The notes beneath the pieces were generated by a model that saw only the letters and a list, made by a program, of their open reading frames with translations, did not search any database and had not been told where the DNA came from. Of a stretch of 64,000 nucleotides of DNA, positions 23,450-59,200 are shown one piece after another. Positions within the stretch are counted from its first letter, which is position 1; each line of letters opens with the position of its first letter. The stretch spans positions 10,279,622 through 10,343,621 of the forward strand of contig CM065699.1 in the NCBI GenBank assembly GCA_017654935.2. The letters are read 5' to 3'. Source of the DNA: Phymorhynchus buccinoides (lineage: Eukaryota > Mollusca > Gastropoda > Neogastropoda > Raphitomidae). The translations under genes and the position numbers were made by a program.

Positions 23450-23515
23450 ATTCGATTGTAAAGCGCTTTGGGCTCATTTGAGGTAAAGCGCTATATAAAT
23501 GTACTATTGCTATTA
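23450..23515 (+). repeat. L2-like 3' tail
   Basis: 'TTGTAAAGCGCTTTGGGCTC' plus 'AAAGCGCTATATAAATGTAC'; nearly the same as 8744-8795. Confidence 0.65.
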
Positions 23516-23639
23516 CTATTACTAGTAGGCCTACGCTTCTTTTACTATTTGCCTAATACCCAGAATAATTAGTTCCCTTTGACCACTGACAACATTTGAA
23601 TGATTAGTGCTTGGACAAAAAAACATTATAAAACTATCA

Positions 23640-23935
23640 ATAATAACCCGCTAGGTCGTGATTATCAAAAGGAACCTTCCTTTTTTTAAGATATCTACCC
23701 CTCTACCAAATTCGAGAAAAATGGTCCAATTTAAAAAAATAAAAATATCAATAATAACCTGCAAGGTCGTGATTATCAAAAGGAACCTTCGTTTAAAAAA
23801 AAAAGAAGACATTCACCCCTCTACTAAATTCGAAGAAAATTCGTCCAGTAGTTTCTGAGAAAGTCAGACGACAGACACACAGACCCGAAAACAATTGTCG
23901 TCGAGAGACTTTATGAGTCTGACTGGGTAAAAGAA
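23640..23935 (+). repeat. Repeat with ~105 bp tandem duplication
   Basis: 'GTCGTGATTATCAAAAGGAACCTTC' and 'TCTACC.AATTCGA' occur twice (23654 and 23765). The end (GTAGTTTCTGAGA...CTGGGTAA) matches the end of the 22.1-22.7 kb repeat, so both belong to one family. Confidence 0.65.
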
Positions 23936-23974
23936 ATTCTTCTTCTTCGTCGTCGATCGCTCAGACAGTTTGCT

Positions 23975-24370
23975 GTCATTGTGAGTGCAGATGCGTCATG
24001 CTGCCGTTATGTGCCTAAGAAATAGTTAGCCCCAGCATGTCCGTCTTTGGCTGCAAAAAATCTTTGTAAACATTTCTTGAAAAAAAGGCAGGAGAATGAA
24101 CTAGTAAGGCAGAAAGGTACGTATGTGTCCGGTTTTCAGTGTCCACTGGTCTCCCCGCTGCATACAGCCGACACATTCCGATTTCGGAGGAGCTCAAAGG
24201 AGAAAAATGATTTGGAAGATTTGTTTTTTAAAGACAGGAGAATCAATAAGTCAGAAAGATAGTAGATGACAGTAAGCAAAGGGAAAAGGTAGAGTCAAAA
24301 AAGAGTGACCGATTAAAGTAATTAAAATTACAAGCACGGAACTTCCAGAAAGTGGTGGAACTATTTCTAT
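23975..24370 (+). repeat. Repeat family R1, copy 3, in the gene A 3' region
   Basis: Forward match to 1005-1255 with an internal ~100 bp insertion. It ends 9 bp from gene A's stop codon, so most of gene A's 3' UTR is probably made of this repeat (antisense to it). No AATAAA on the minus strand was picked out with confidence. Confidence 0.7.
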
Positions 24371-24378
24371 TCGAAACT

Positions 24379-48410
<24,032 letters not shown>

Positions 48411-48428
48411 GTTTTTTTCTCCCCCTTT

Positions 48429-48439
48429 GTTTCTCTTTC
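48429..48439 (-). promoter_or_regulatory. ISRE/IRF-like motif upstream of gene A
   Basis: On the minus strand GAAAGAGAAAC, matching the GAAANNGAAAC core bound by IRFs, about 20 bp before the start codon. Short motif in a purine-rich stretch, so chance is possible. Confidence 0.35.
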
Positions 48440-49140
48440 TAAAACAATTCCTCTTTCGCTAAAAAAAGAAAAAGAGTTCGAAGTACAACTACAACAAAGC
48501 ATCAGAATTTTCACAAGGTTGAAGGAGGATGGTATGCGAAACTAGACCGCAAGAACAAACACTACTACTAACAAAACTTTGTTCCATTTAACCAAAGGTT
48601 AAAAAAACCGTAACAATTAATTAAAAATATCAACACAGCTAGCTTACAGTAGAACTAATATTATTAGAAAATATTTTGTCTCTAACAGAGTAACAAAGTT
48701 TTGGAATAACCTTCCTGCACACATGAAACTTGCACAGAATTGAACATAAAAACCTCCTTGAAAATCATCCTTCAATGTTGAAAATTCAATAGGGCCTACA
48801 GTATGAGTAGGCCTACGATTAGTATAATCAAAGACTGTATAGGGGAAGATAAGCATCCGGTCTCTTTTCCATATTATGAGTAGTGAGGACAGAAACACTG
48901 GTTATGTCCCTTTGAAACAGTACACATTTTACACATCGATAGACCAGTTGAATTCTCCGTTCAAGTTCCAGTCTGAGTTTTTGGATAGCCTCCACTGTGA
49001 AAAGTGTACTGGCCCCACTAACGATAACTCTATCAGCCTGGTTCGCCGAGCTCTTAAGTAATCCATCTTACCCTTTTAGAATATCTTTGGTATAATTAAG
49101 CAGCTTTGCTAATTTCAACTGTCTCAGCCATGTAGGCCTA

Positions 49141-49354
49141 GGGGAAGACGGGGTAAAAAGCGCATGGGCGGGTAAGAAGCCCACCCCAATTATCTCATGA
49201 AATAAAGAAACTTTCAGTCAAATTTGCCCATGAGACGAATGCTAGACATTAACGCTCGTCTCATGGGCAAAATGAGACTGAAATTTGCTTCATTTCATGA
49301 GATAATTGGGGTGGGCTTCTTACCCGCCCATGCGCTTTTTACCCCGTCTTCCCC
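49141..49354. mobile_element. Foldback MITE (TA target), copy 2
   Basis: 214 bp near-perfect palindrome with GGGGAAGACGGGGTAAAAAG ends; TA at 49139-49140 and 49355-49356. Confidence 0.92.
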
Positions 49355-49868
49355 TATAGCCTATATTCCAACATGACGGAAAGAACACTGAAGAGGCAGC
49401 GAGGTCTAGTTGTTCTCACAGTGCCTGAACTGACCTGACCGCTTTATCAACACGAAATTCCAGATGACGTTAGAATATTAGACTTTCCATCGTAAGCAAA
49501 TAAGAACTTATATAGTATTAACAACTGAAATCATACAGTTGATTGCTGATACTTTACGGGAGAAGAAGAAGAAGAAGAAGAAGCAGAACGATCAGAAAGT
49601 AAACCTACACAACTTTTGCTATTCTTGTTTTGCTACATTTGCATCCGGATTGCACTGCTTCCACTTAACCTTGCTTACGCACCAACTGCTTAGTAAGTAA
49701 GCTTAATAGTAGGCTATAAATAGGTGGGCCTAGTTTACGCAGTCGCGCGGGAGGAGGGGGGGTGGGGTGGTGGTGAGAAAGAGAGGGGGTCATGTTGCAC
49801 GCCACTCCCCTCCTCAGATGCCTAAAAAGCTAAAGAAAGAAAATCTCTCTCTCTCTCTCTCTCTAATA

Positions 49869-50082
49869 GGGGAAGACGGGGTAAAAAGCCCATGGGCGGG
49901 TACGAAGCCCATGCCAATTATCTCATGAAATGAAGCAAATTTCAGTCACATTTTGCCCATGAGACGAGTGTTAATGTTTAGCATTCGTCTCATGGGCAAA
50001 TTTGACTGAAATTTTATTTATTTCATGAGATAATTGGCATGGGCTTCTTACCCGCCCATGGGCTTTTTACCCCGTCTTCACC
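49869..50082. mobile_element. Foldback MITE (TA target), copy 3
   Basis: 214 bp, TA at 49867-49868 and 50083-50084. Shares compensated changes in both arms relative to copy 2 (CCCATGGGCGGG and ATGCCAATTATC), so the arms evolve together. Confidence 0.92.
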
Positions 50083-50138
50083 TACATACACACACACAAG
50101 CACGCATGTACGCACGCACACACGCACACACACGTGAC

Positions 50139-50269
<131 letters not shown>

Positions 50270-50363
50270 ACCGTCTCTCGCATCCATGACAATGTTTTGG
50301 TAATCATGCATAGATGATGTTTAAAATTTGATGGAAAATCCCTTCATCAACATCATAATCAGT

Positions 50364-50365
<2 letters not shown>

Positions 50366-50427
<62 letters not shown>

Positions 50428-50430
50428 GGG
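50366..50430. repeat. (GA)n plus poly-G
   Basis: GA run ending in about 14 G. Confidence 0.95.
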
Positions 50431-50574
50431 CGGAAGCAAGTTCAGTCAGATAGGTCATGGCCCCTTCTACAATGACATCACGCAAATACTACGCAACCTA
50501 GAAAAGCACTGACACTGACGTCAGAGGAAAGCTTGGTTGACAAATGTGACCTAGCACCACGAAAGAGACATTAA

Positions 50575-50740
50575 CTCGGGGTAGAGAAAAAAGATATATG
50601 CAATATTGCAAATTCCTCTGTGACATGTATAACATTAGGCCTATCCTTACCTCCCAAAATTAAGAAAATAGGGTCTTTGGATAACAGGCCCTGATTTGAT
50701 GCCTAGTTTTAGTGACAAGAGTGTTAAGCCATTGTGGTGC
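50575..50740 (-). mobile_element. piggyBac-type MITE fragment, copy 6
   Basis: Reverse-orientation internal part (CTCTGTGACATGTATAACAT, TTGATGCC..TTTTAGTGACA) without either terminus. A partial duplicate of its end follows at 50745-50795. Confidence 0.7.
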
Positions 50741-51451
50741 TAACAGAGATATATAAGCTCTCTGGTGCTAACATGCCCCACAATGGCCTAACACTCAGTC
50801 GATGGCCGGGCTAGTTTCTCACAACCGGATTGCAATGTCAAAAGTGTCATTAAAAAAAATTCAATTTTGAATTATGGGTATTTTCGTGCTCTCTAACGTC
50901 TTATCTTTGACATCCATAATTAATATAGTCTCTAAATATTCTGAAAAGTGCTTTAAGATTAGCAGGTTGATGCATTTTGTTAGGATATGCTAGACTTTAG
51001 ACTGTGATTTTTCAAATTGGCCGTCGGTCACATTATCAACTTTAAATGTTCATATACTCTGCAACGAAAAATAATAGTACTACAAGCATCGTGTGTTTTT
51101 AATATCACTAGAAAGAGAATTGCCTGACGTTTCTTACTTTGTCATTTTATCAGAATATAGTCATGTTGACACTTAATGTCCCTTTCTTGGTGCTGGGTCA
51201 CATATTTAAGTAGGCCTATCATTGAACGTAAACAAAAAACAAAGAAACAACCAGCCAACCAACCAGTACTTCCCGAAGCTTCGCTCGGGAACTAATCAAG
51301 AAGGCTCTGCATGCATGTTAGCATAGCCTGTCTAATCAATCAATCAATCAATCAGTCAGTCGGTCAATCAATCAATCGATTTTGTTAGCTTCATGAAAGA
51401 ATGTGATTTGTGATTTGTGCGATGGCGTTTAAAAACGTTTCTATGATTTAA

Positions 51452-51697
51452 CCCTTTCACCGCCAATGTCTCATTTTAGCACCACAATGGTTTAACACCC
51501 ATGTCACAAAAAGGCATCCAATCCAGACCTGCTATCCAAAGACCCTATTTTCTTTATTTGGGGAGGTAAAGACAGGCCTAATGTTATATTATTTATATGT
51601 CACCGAGGAATTCACAATATTGCAGAAATAGTTTTTTGTCTACCCAGTTAAGTGTAATGGTATTTTTGGGGCTGAAAATAGGCTGGCGGCGAAAGGG
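51452..51697 (+). mobile_element. piggyBac-type MITE, copy 7
   Basis: 246 bp, both termini intact, TTAA at 51448-51451 and 51698-51701. 51702-52165 holds nothing else recognised. Confidence 0.9.
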
Positions 51698-52166
51698 TTA
51701 AAAACAAACATGTTCACATTCATGTGCTTATATGCACGCATGCACATAAATGCATGCCAGGGACGGATCAGTCAGTCACTTTATAAGTCTTTATAAGTCT
51801 GATAACTTCTGGTCAGTCGGGGGGTGAGATAATGGAATCTGTCTTAGTGTCTGTATCAGTGTATGCGCCTTTCTCAACATACGTAGACACACAACAAAAC
51901 AAAATATTGCCCAAAACAAAACATAAAAACCTCTCAGCTGTGCAAAAGTTCAAACAAAAGGACAGTGAAGAGGCCGCGAGGTCTAATGTTCTAACTACCT
52001 GAAAACAGCAAACAGCAAATATAGCAAAAGGAGCAAAAAGCAGGCAACAACAAGAGCAAAAAACAATACTTCCGCTCTGGGTTTTTTTTTATATATAAAA
52101 ATCTGTGGGTGTAGTCAGCAACGAAATGGGCTGGTGATGTCAACTACCATGTACCAGGAAAAGACA

Positions 52167-52434
<268 letters not shown>

Positions 52435-52759
52435 CCTTTTTACCCTCAATAAAACATTCGTATTCGTATTCGTATTCGTATTCTCTCTGTAAAGAAGTGA
52501 GAGTGGACAAGATTTCCATGAAAAGGCACAGCAATGCAAGGGGCGCAATCCGGATCGAAATGTTCAGAAGATAATAAGAGTAGCCGAACTTGTGCTTTCA
52601 CTTTCACAATCACATCGCTCAGCCGTAGTAATTCTTTCTTGTTTGCGCTGGATAAGTTTCTAAAAATATCTGGAACCTCGTGTTGATGAAATAGCAATAC
52701 TAAAACCCCATAGAACTACGACGTAGTTATTTGGGGGATAAAGGCCTAAGTAACATACC

Positions 52760-52790
52760 TTTCACTGAAAGTTTCAGTGAAACAGGAAGT
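52760..52790 (+). promoter_or_regulatory. Two GAS-like palindromes and an ETS site upstream of gene B
   Basis: TTTCACTGAAA (52760-52770) and TTTCAGTGAAA (52772-52782) both fit the STAT-binding TTCN3GAA core. They are followed directly by CAGGAAGT (52783-52790), an ETS core, 20 bp before the ATG. Function is inferred from motif only. Confidence 0.35.
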
Positions 52791-52809
52791 ATTTAGGTAG
52801 TAAAGAAAC

Positions 52810-53001
52810 ATGGCGACCTCCTTTGGAACAGAAGAGTTCAGGATTGATAAAAGTCGAGTACCACAGGTGGATAAATGTATGAAAAAAGTGGAGAGACTGT
52901 TCAGAGCCAAAGTGGCCTTTGACATGACACACGGACACGGGGATATCAATAACCAGTGGCTGCTCGTGTCGGGAAACAAGGAGAGCAGGCAAAAAGCAAT
53001 G
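52810..53001 (+). CDS. Gene B exon 1: N-terminus and first KH-like unit
   Basis: 64 codons, AACATGGCG start context, donor CAATG|GTGGGT. Reads [32 protein letters not shown] and [18 protein letters not shown]. Twelve codons shorter than gene A exon 1, with only the last ~35 residues clearly alignable. Confidence 0.9.
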
Positions 53002-53833
53002 GTGGGTATTATTATTTTTAATCAATTAATCATTGTGAAGTAACTAGCTTACAAGTACTTGTAGTAGTAGTAGTTCAGGGCAAGAAGTGGTCCTCACGGC
53101 CCTTTTACTCCCTTTCTCGTTTGTTACTTTGTTGTTTTCGTGGTAACCTTGCTAATTTAGTAATTAAGCTAAACTAGAAGTTTATCAAAATTTGAATGGA
53201 CTTTTTTTTATTCATCAAAAATATTTAAATATGTTTTGACATTAAAGGATCTTGGTTCAGAAGATTTTTTGAAAGAGTTTGTGTTAGGTGCAGCTTTAAA
53301 TGTTAGCTGACAAATTATTCCATTCTTGGACAACTTGCAAGGTGTTGATGGCGATCATGTTTGCTAATCAGAACCAAAAGTAGGCCAAGAGAGATAATAA
53401 TAGTGACAAAAGTTCAGGATTGGTGGGTAAACATAACAGACTTTGAAGATCCTTATCAGGCTTATGTTTAGTTCTTATGTTTATGAATCGTAACATGCCA
53501 ATATACCAACAGAACCATCGAAAGGATGAGGGTGGTTGTGAGCTGAAAGAAGTACAGACTACATTTATCCCCATAAGAAGTAATGGTAAAGGTCAAGATG
53601 TGCCACCCCCCCTACATTTATTGGTTAATTCAATTTTTCCGTTTTTGCCTTTCTTACCAAACATAAAGCTGTATTTTATTAACCTTTTCAGCTAATTATC
53701 TTTTTGGAATGATAACCCTAACCCTAACCCTATCCCTAACCCTACCCCCCCCCCCCCCCCCCCCCCATAAGTATAAGACGGGAAAACGCAATGAACCACG
53801 ACTGTGACAAATGTGCGGTGTATTGCAGGGGGT

Positions 53834-53913
<80 letters not shown>

Positions 53914-55208
53914 GGGCTAGGGTTAGGGTTATTATTCCAAAAAGATAATTAGCTGAAAAGGTTAATAAAATACAGCTTTATGTTTGGTAAGAAAGGCAAA
54001 AACAGAAAAATGGAATTAACCGAGAAATGCAGGGACGTGGCACATCTTTACCTTTGCCAGAAGTAATGCCCCATGTGTGCCTACACCTTAACTAATAACT
54101 ATTACTACTATCATGATCTTAACTATCATAATGGTATGCTAGTAGTAGTTATAATAATAATTATTATACAAATAAGCTAAATAGTTATAATCTTATGTAT
54201 ATCCCCATGCAGTGTGCCCTTTCTTGACATCACAATTTCGCTGGTGGGTGGTTTCCTGCACCCACGGTCATGACATCCTAGCCACGTGTGCAGGGGTATT
54301 CCATACACTGATACAGCCAGTTCTTGAGGCTCAGGAGACTGTGCTCAGACGTCTTGGTGTTTGAGAGGATACAGGAAATGACTTACCACTTCAGGGCTAG
54401 GGGCTACAGAGAGTCCATATTGTGAAAAGCTGAACAGAAAGTCAGAGGTGTATCAAGGCAAGAAGCACTACAGTACAGGCCAAAAGAACTGTCCTGCGAG
54501 CGCTCACCTCTGATCATGACACACAATCCAGCCAATCCCCCACTGCGCTCCTGGACTCAAGAGCTCCACCAGACCATGGTTGCCAACAGCAGCAGGATGA
54601 GGAGGGCCGTTCCCCTTCCTCCTCTAGTGGCAGAAAGAAACTGCTACTCCTTGAGGTCGGTACTCATGCCCGCTCCTCTGCCTGCTGCTGTTGATGACCA
54701 TCCAGGAGTGTACAAATGCGGAAAACAGAAGTGTGTTGTGTGTCGGGTGCATTTGGTGGAATCTTCGACGTTCAGATCGTCCAGAACTGGGGAGGTGTTC
54801 AGTCTCAGGATTAGGGTGTCATGTGAGTCCAGTAACGTCGTCTACCTACTCTACTACAACATGTGCCCCAATACTCAGTATGTAGGAGAAACACAAAACA
54901 GCCTCAAAACCAGATTCTACCTGCACAGATCAAACATCAACAAAAACACAGGAACACACATCACAACCCACTTCAACAGTCCACATCATTCCCTTGCAAA
55001 CATCAGATGCATGCCTATTGAAAAGGTCCACTGCAACACAAAACAAAAAAGACTCCAACGTGAGACGTTCTGGATCTAAAAAATCCAGATGCTCTACCCA
55101 CTGGGACTGAATGCCTTGCCATGATGCGACGATCTGTGCGTCCTTGACTGCGCTATGAGCGCCTGACTCCCCACATTTGGACAATCTGCACGCTCGCGCG
55201 CGTTCGTG

Positions 55209-55261
<53 letters not shown>

Positions 55262-56238
55262 TTGTGCGTGTGTGTGAGTATGTGTGTGTGCTTATGTGTG
55301 TGTGCGCGCGCGCGTTCGCGAATGTGTGGGTATTCATTGCATGCATGTATGTGTGTGTGTGCACACGTGCGTTTGTGTGTACGCACATGCGAGTATGTGA
55401 GCGTGTGTATGTGTGTATGTATGTACCATTGTATGTGTGTGTGTGTATGTGTGTGTGTATGTGGAGGGGTATAGGTTACTAATAACATAAAATCTTGATA
55501 TTGACTTTTCATTCATAAATTATCTGTCTGTCATTCATTAGCCACTCATTCAAAAAAGGTAAGCTCTATGCAACCTATGACATCCTTTTACATAGCATAC
55601 GTCATTTTTATTATTTTATCATAGGTTTTGTCATTGCTGTTCTTTAACATCATCGATTGCGTCTTTTCATACACCTAGTAACCATTCTCTTTTGATTTAT
55701 TAACCTGGTCGACTCAATGGCTGAGGAAGGTTTTCAGTTTTATTAACTGGTAAAATAAAGCCGAAAATTTCTTTATTTTCATAACAAAAACTTAAAAGGC
55801 TTGTTGTTTTGTGATCTTTTTTTTGTTATATATATACATTGGATACCAATTTTTTCTTATCAAAGCAAATTATATATATACATAAGTGGAAAGTTTAATG
55901 GTGTGTTTGTTTTTTCTTCTTCAATTTTTGATCGTTTATATATATATAATATATAGTATGAAAGAAAAATCTCAGTGAATAGCCAGCTCCGTACCCCTAC
56001 TCTGAAGGACTGAAAAGTTAGTGCATTTGAAATGCAGAATAGTTTGCTTTGATAAATCTTTTCTGTGTCCAATGTCTTTATCTGTGAACCTCAGAAACAA
56101 AACCAGTTAACGTTAACTTTGACTTTGAGTAATGTTCCGTGTTCCCAAAAAAAGAAAGAAAAAAGAAAAGAAAAGAAATTATATAAATTGTGCTGATTTA
56201 CCTTCTTTTTTTTCCCCCCTCCCAATGAGGGATATAGA

Positions 56239-56277
<39 letters not shown>

Positions 56278-59200
56278 TGCTTTGATCAAACTTTTCTGTG
56301 TCCAATGTCTGTATTTGTGAACCTCAGAAACAAAGCCAGTTAACGTTAACTTTGAGTAATGTTCCGTGTTCATTTGAATCAACAACAACAACAACAAATT
56401 GGGAGAAAAAGTAAATCAGCACAATTTATATAATTGTTTTAATTTTTTTAATATTTTTTAACACAGAACATTTCTGAAAGTTAACGTTAACTGGTTTTGT
56501 TATTATTAATATATAGATTATAATTATTTTTTAAAAACTAATTTTCAGCGATACATCCAGTTCATGTGTAACCCGGAGCAGACGACCTCTGTGAGGATCG
56601 ACGACCAATGGCAGCTGGACACGACAGTGCTGGAGAACACGGAACGCGCGTCCAACGCGTTCATCGAGCGCACGGGGCCGGTGACCCTGATGGTCAAGGG
56701 GTCAGAGCTGGCGTGTGCTCTGGCTGTGTCTCTGCTGGAGCAGGTGTACAAAGTGACCGTCACTGGGGTCAGAATGGCGGTAGGAATCAATGTGAAAATT
56801 GATAAAATCTGGTTATAATATATATATATCATATATTAGAATTCTAGAAAACTTTATCATTGCATTTCAAATGCTCTAACTTCTGAGTCCCGTAGGCTGG
56901 GGGAACGGTGCCAGCAGTATACTGAAATTTCTTCATACCTATATAATATATTATATATGGATATTATTGTAATTTGTAATGCTTTTCCACAGCTTCATAT
57001 TGAGCTTTCATTGGCGAACATATTATAACCTAGACTCATTCAGCATGCATGACTTAAATATATATGGTAAAGCCAGAATCATTTCTGTATTTGTGTATAT
57101 ACAGTATATACTCAATGTTCATTTTCCCTGTGGATGGCATTTAAGTACTTAAAATAACTACAGGATGGTAGCACACAGAACTTTATATTTTGTGGCAGGA
57201 GCAAGAAGAGATGACGACAGACTGCCCCACAACCAGCCAATTCCAGCAGACTTCGCCAGGGACTGCGACAACTCAACGTTCCAGTCCCACACAGATGTTG
57301 GTGGGCATGAAAGACATGACAGTCGGCAGTACGACACAAGACAAAACTCCGTCTCAGGCGGCTAACCCTTCGCGTCATCTCGGCCCCAGCCATGCAGTTC
57401 TACAGGCAAGTGGTAGGAAAGGGACCACAGGCAGCGGTTATCTGTCGGGTAAAGGGGACACGAATGAATCGAGCATGCGAGAGACTCAGACCCAGAGCAG
57501 GGGTCGGAAACAAACCCCAAAGGCTTCTGCAACAATAACTTCGCTGTCAGAAAACGTTGCATCAAAACTTGAAGGAAAGGCGGAGAGTGGGACGTCAGAG
57601 GCGGAGTCGGGAGAAGCCAGCACTGAAGAGGTGGAGCAGAAGAGCGAGCTGCGGAGCCTGGGGCTGGGCATGGGCTACAGCCTGCAGGAGATGGAAGACA
57701 CCTGGCTCTTCTTCGACTTCTCCCAGCAGAAGGTTCAACCTCATGAGTTCCTCACGGCTCTGGACGAAGTGCGAGCCAACCGTCTGAAAGAGGAGGCAGC
57801 TCAGCGACCGTCACAGGCGAAAAAGAGAACCAGCCCAAATACAGCTTCTCACCCTAATAATAGAAAAGAGTCCCCTTCAACATCGGAAAGTTTCGCTTCA
57901 AGCAGAGGAAGTTCGGACAGTAAAAGTTCTCCCTCGGGGAGCAAGCTTAGCGTTGGCAGAGGAAAGTCGGCAGAACTGGACTCAAGTTTGATTCTGATCA
58001 GTCCGGAAAAGATTCTTTCCTCAGGGAAGAAACGTTTCCAAGATGCGTTTGGTAGGGGTTGGAAAGCCCACGACAAAAGCATTATTCTTGTCAGCGAGGA
58101 GGAAAGTGGTGATGACAGTGTGTGCATTGTGGATGCCTTACCGGAAGAAGCTTCGTCCTGGAGGATTGGAAAGCCTGACCCTGCTGGCAGCATCTTCCCA
58201 CAAAAACGCAAAGACAATTTTTCGGATGACAAGGAACAAACCAAGGTTGGTGATTTTTGTTATAACAAGTGTAATTTTGGGAAAGTGTCTTGGGAGTCAC
58301 TAGTGTGCAACAAAGTTTTTAGCTAACAGTTCCGCCTTGTTTGCATTTTGAATAAGCGTTAACCCTTTCACCGCCAGCCATTTGTTCAGTAAACATTTTC
58401 CATTAAACTTACCTGGGTAGAGAAAAAAATCTGTCTGTACTATTTGGGATTCCTCTATGACATACTGAAAGTAAGGCCTATCCTTACCTCCCAAAATTAA
58501 GAGAATAGGGTCTTTGGATAACAGACCCTGATTTGATGCCTTTTAGTGACATGGGTGTTAAATCATTGTGGTGCTAAAATGCGACCTCAAAACCCACCTG
58601 TTCCCCCGTCATTGAGGCTCCACTCTCTTTCTCTTCTTCTCTCTCTTGCCTTTAGGTCTGTTTCTGCTGTATTCCATTTATGTCGAACGTGTGTGTTCGC
58701 TTTCTATTGCATTTTAGTTTGAATGCATTATGGATGCTAACGTGTGTGCGTGCTTTGATTTGATTTCTATCAAGATTCAGCGCCGTATAAATACTGTATG
58801 TTGTTGAAAGGGTTAATGCAGTGCTCTAAGTATTTTGATAAGGTTAGCCTGTTATCAAGTTGGGAAATTAAAAGAAGAAGCACTTTATTCAAGACGTTTG
58901 TTAGTTAAGTACATGTAGTTGTAACATACCATACATTATGGACTACAACTGTGCAAGGTGATGCTTTTACTCCTCGTATGGAGGGTATGCCTTATACAAA
59001 GCACCGTAAAATGTGTAAAAATATAATATTAGAAATTACATTGTGTATACAAAGCACACGGCTTTACAAAACTGGCATTTGCAGACTCTTTAGTTGCTGC
59101 CGGCTAGGCTTCTAGAGGCGGGAAATGCGAATGACTCAACCTCTTGGAAGCGCCAGAAACAAGTGGGAAAACAGAGTGGAATTTGTGCTCCGTATGTTTT

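Noticed and set aside
53700..53930. Telomere fusion scar
   Set aside because: Repeat orientation is CCCTAA then TTAGGG, the reverse of a head-to-head fusion, and both lie within the arms of a foldback element.
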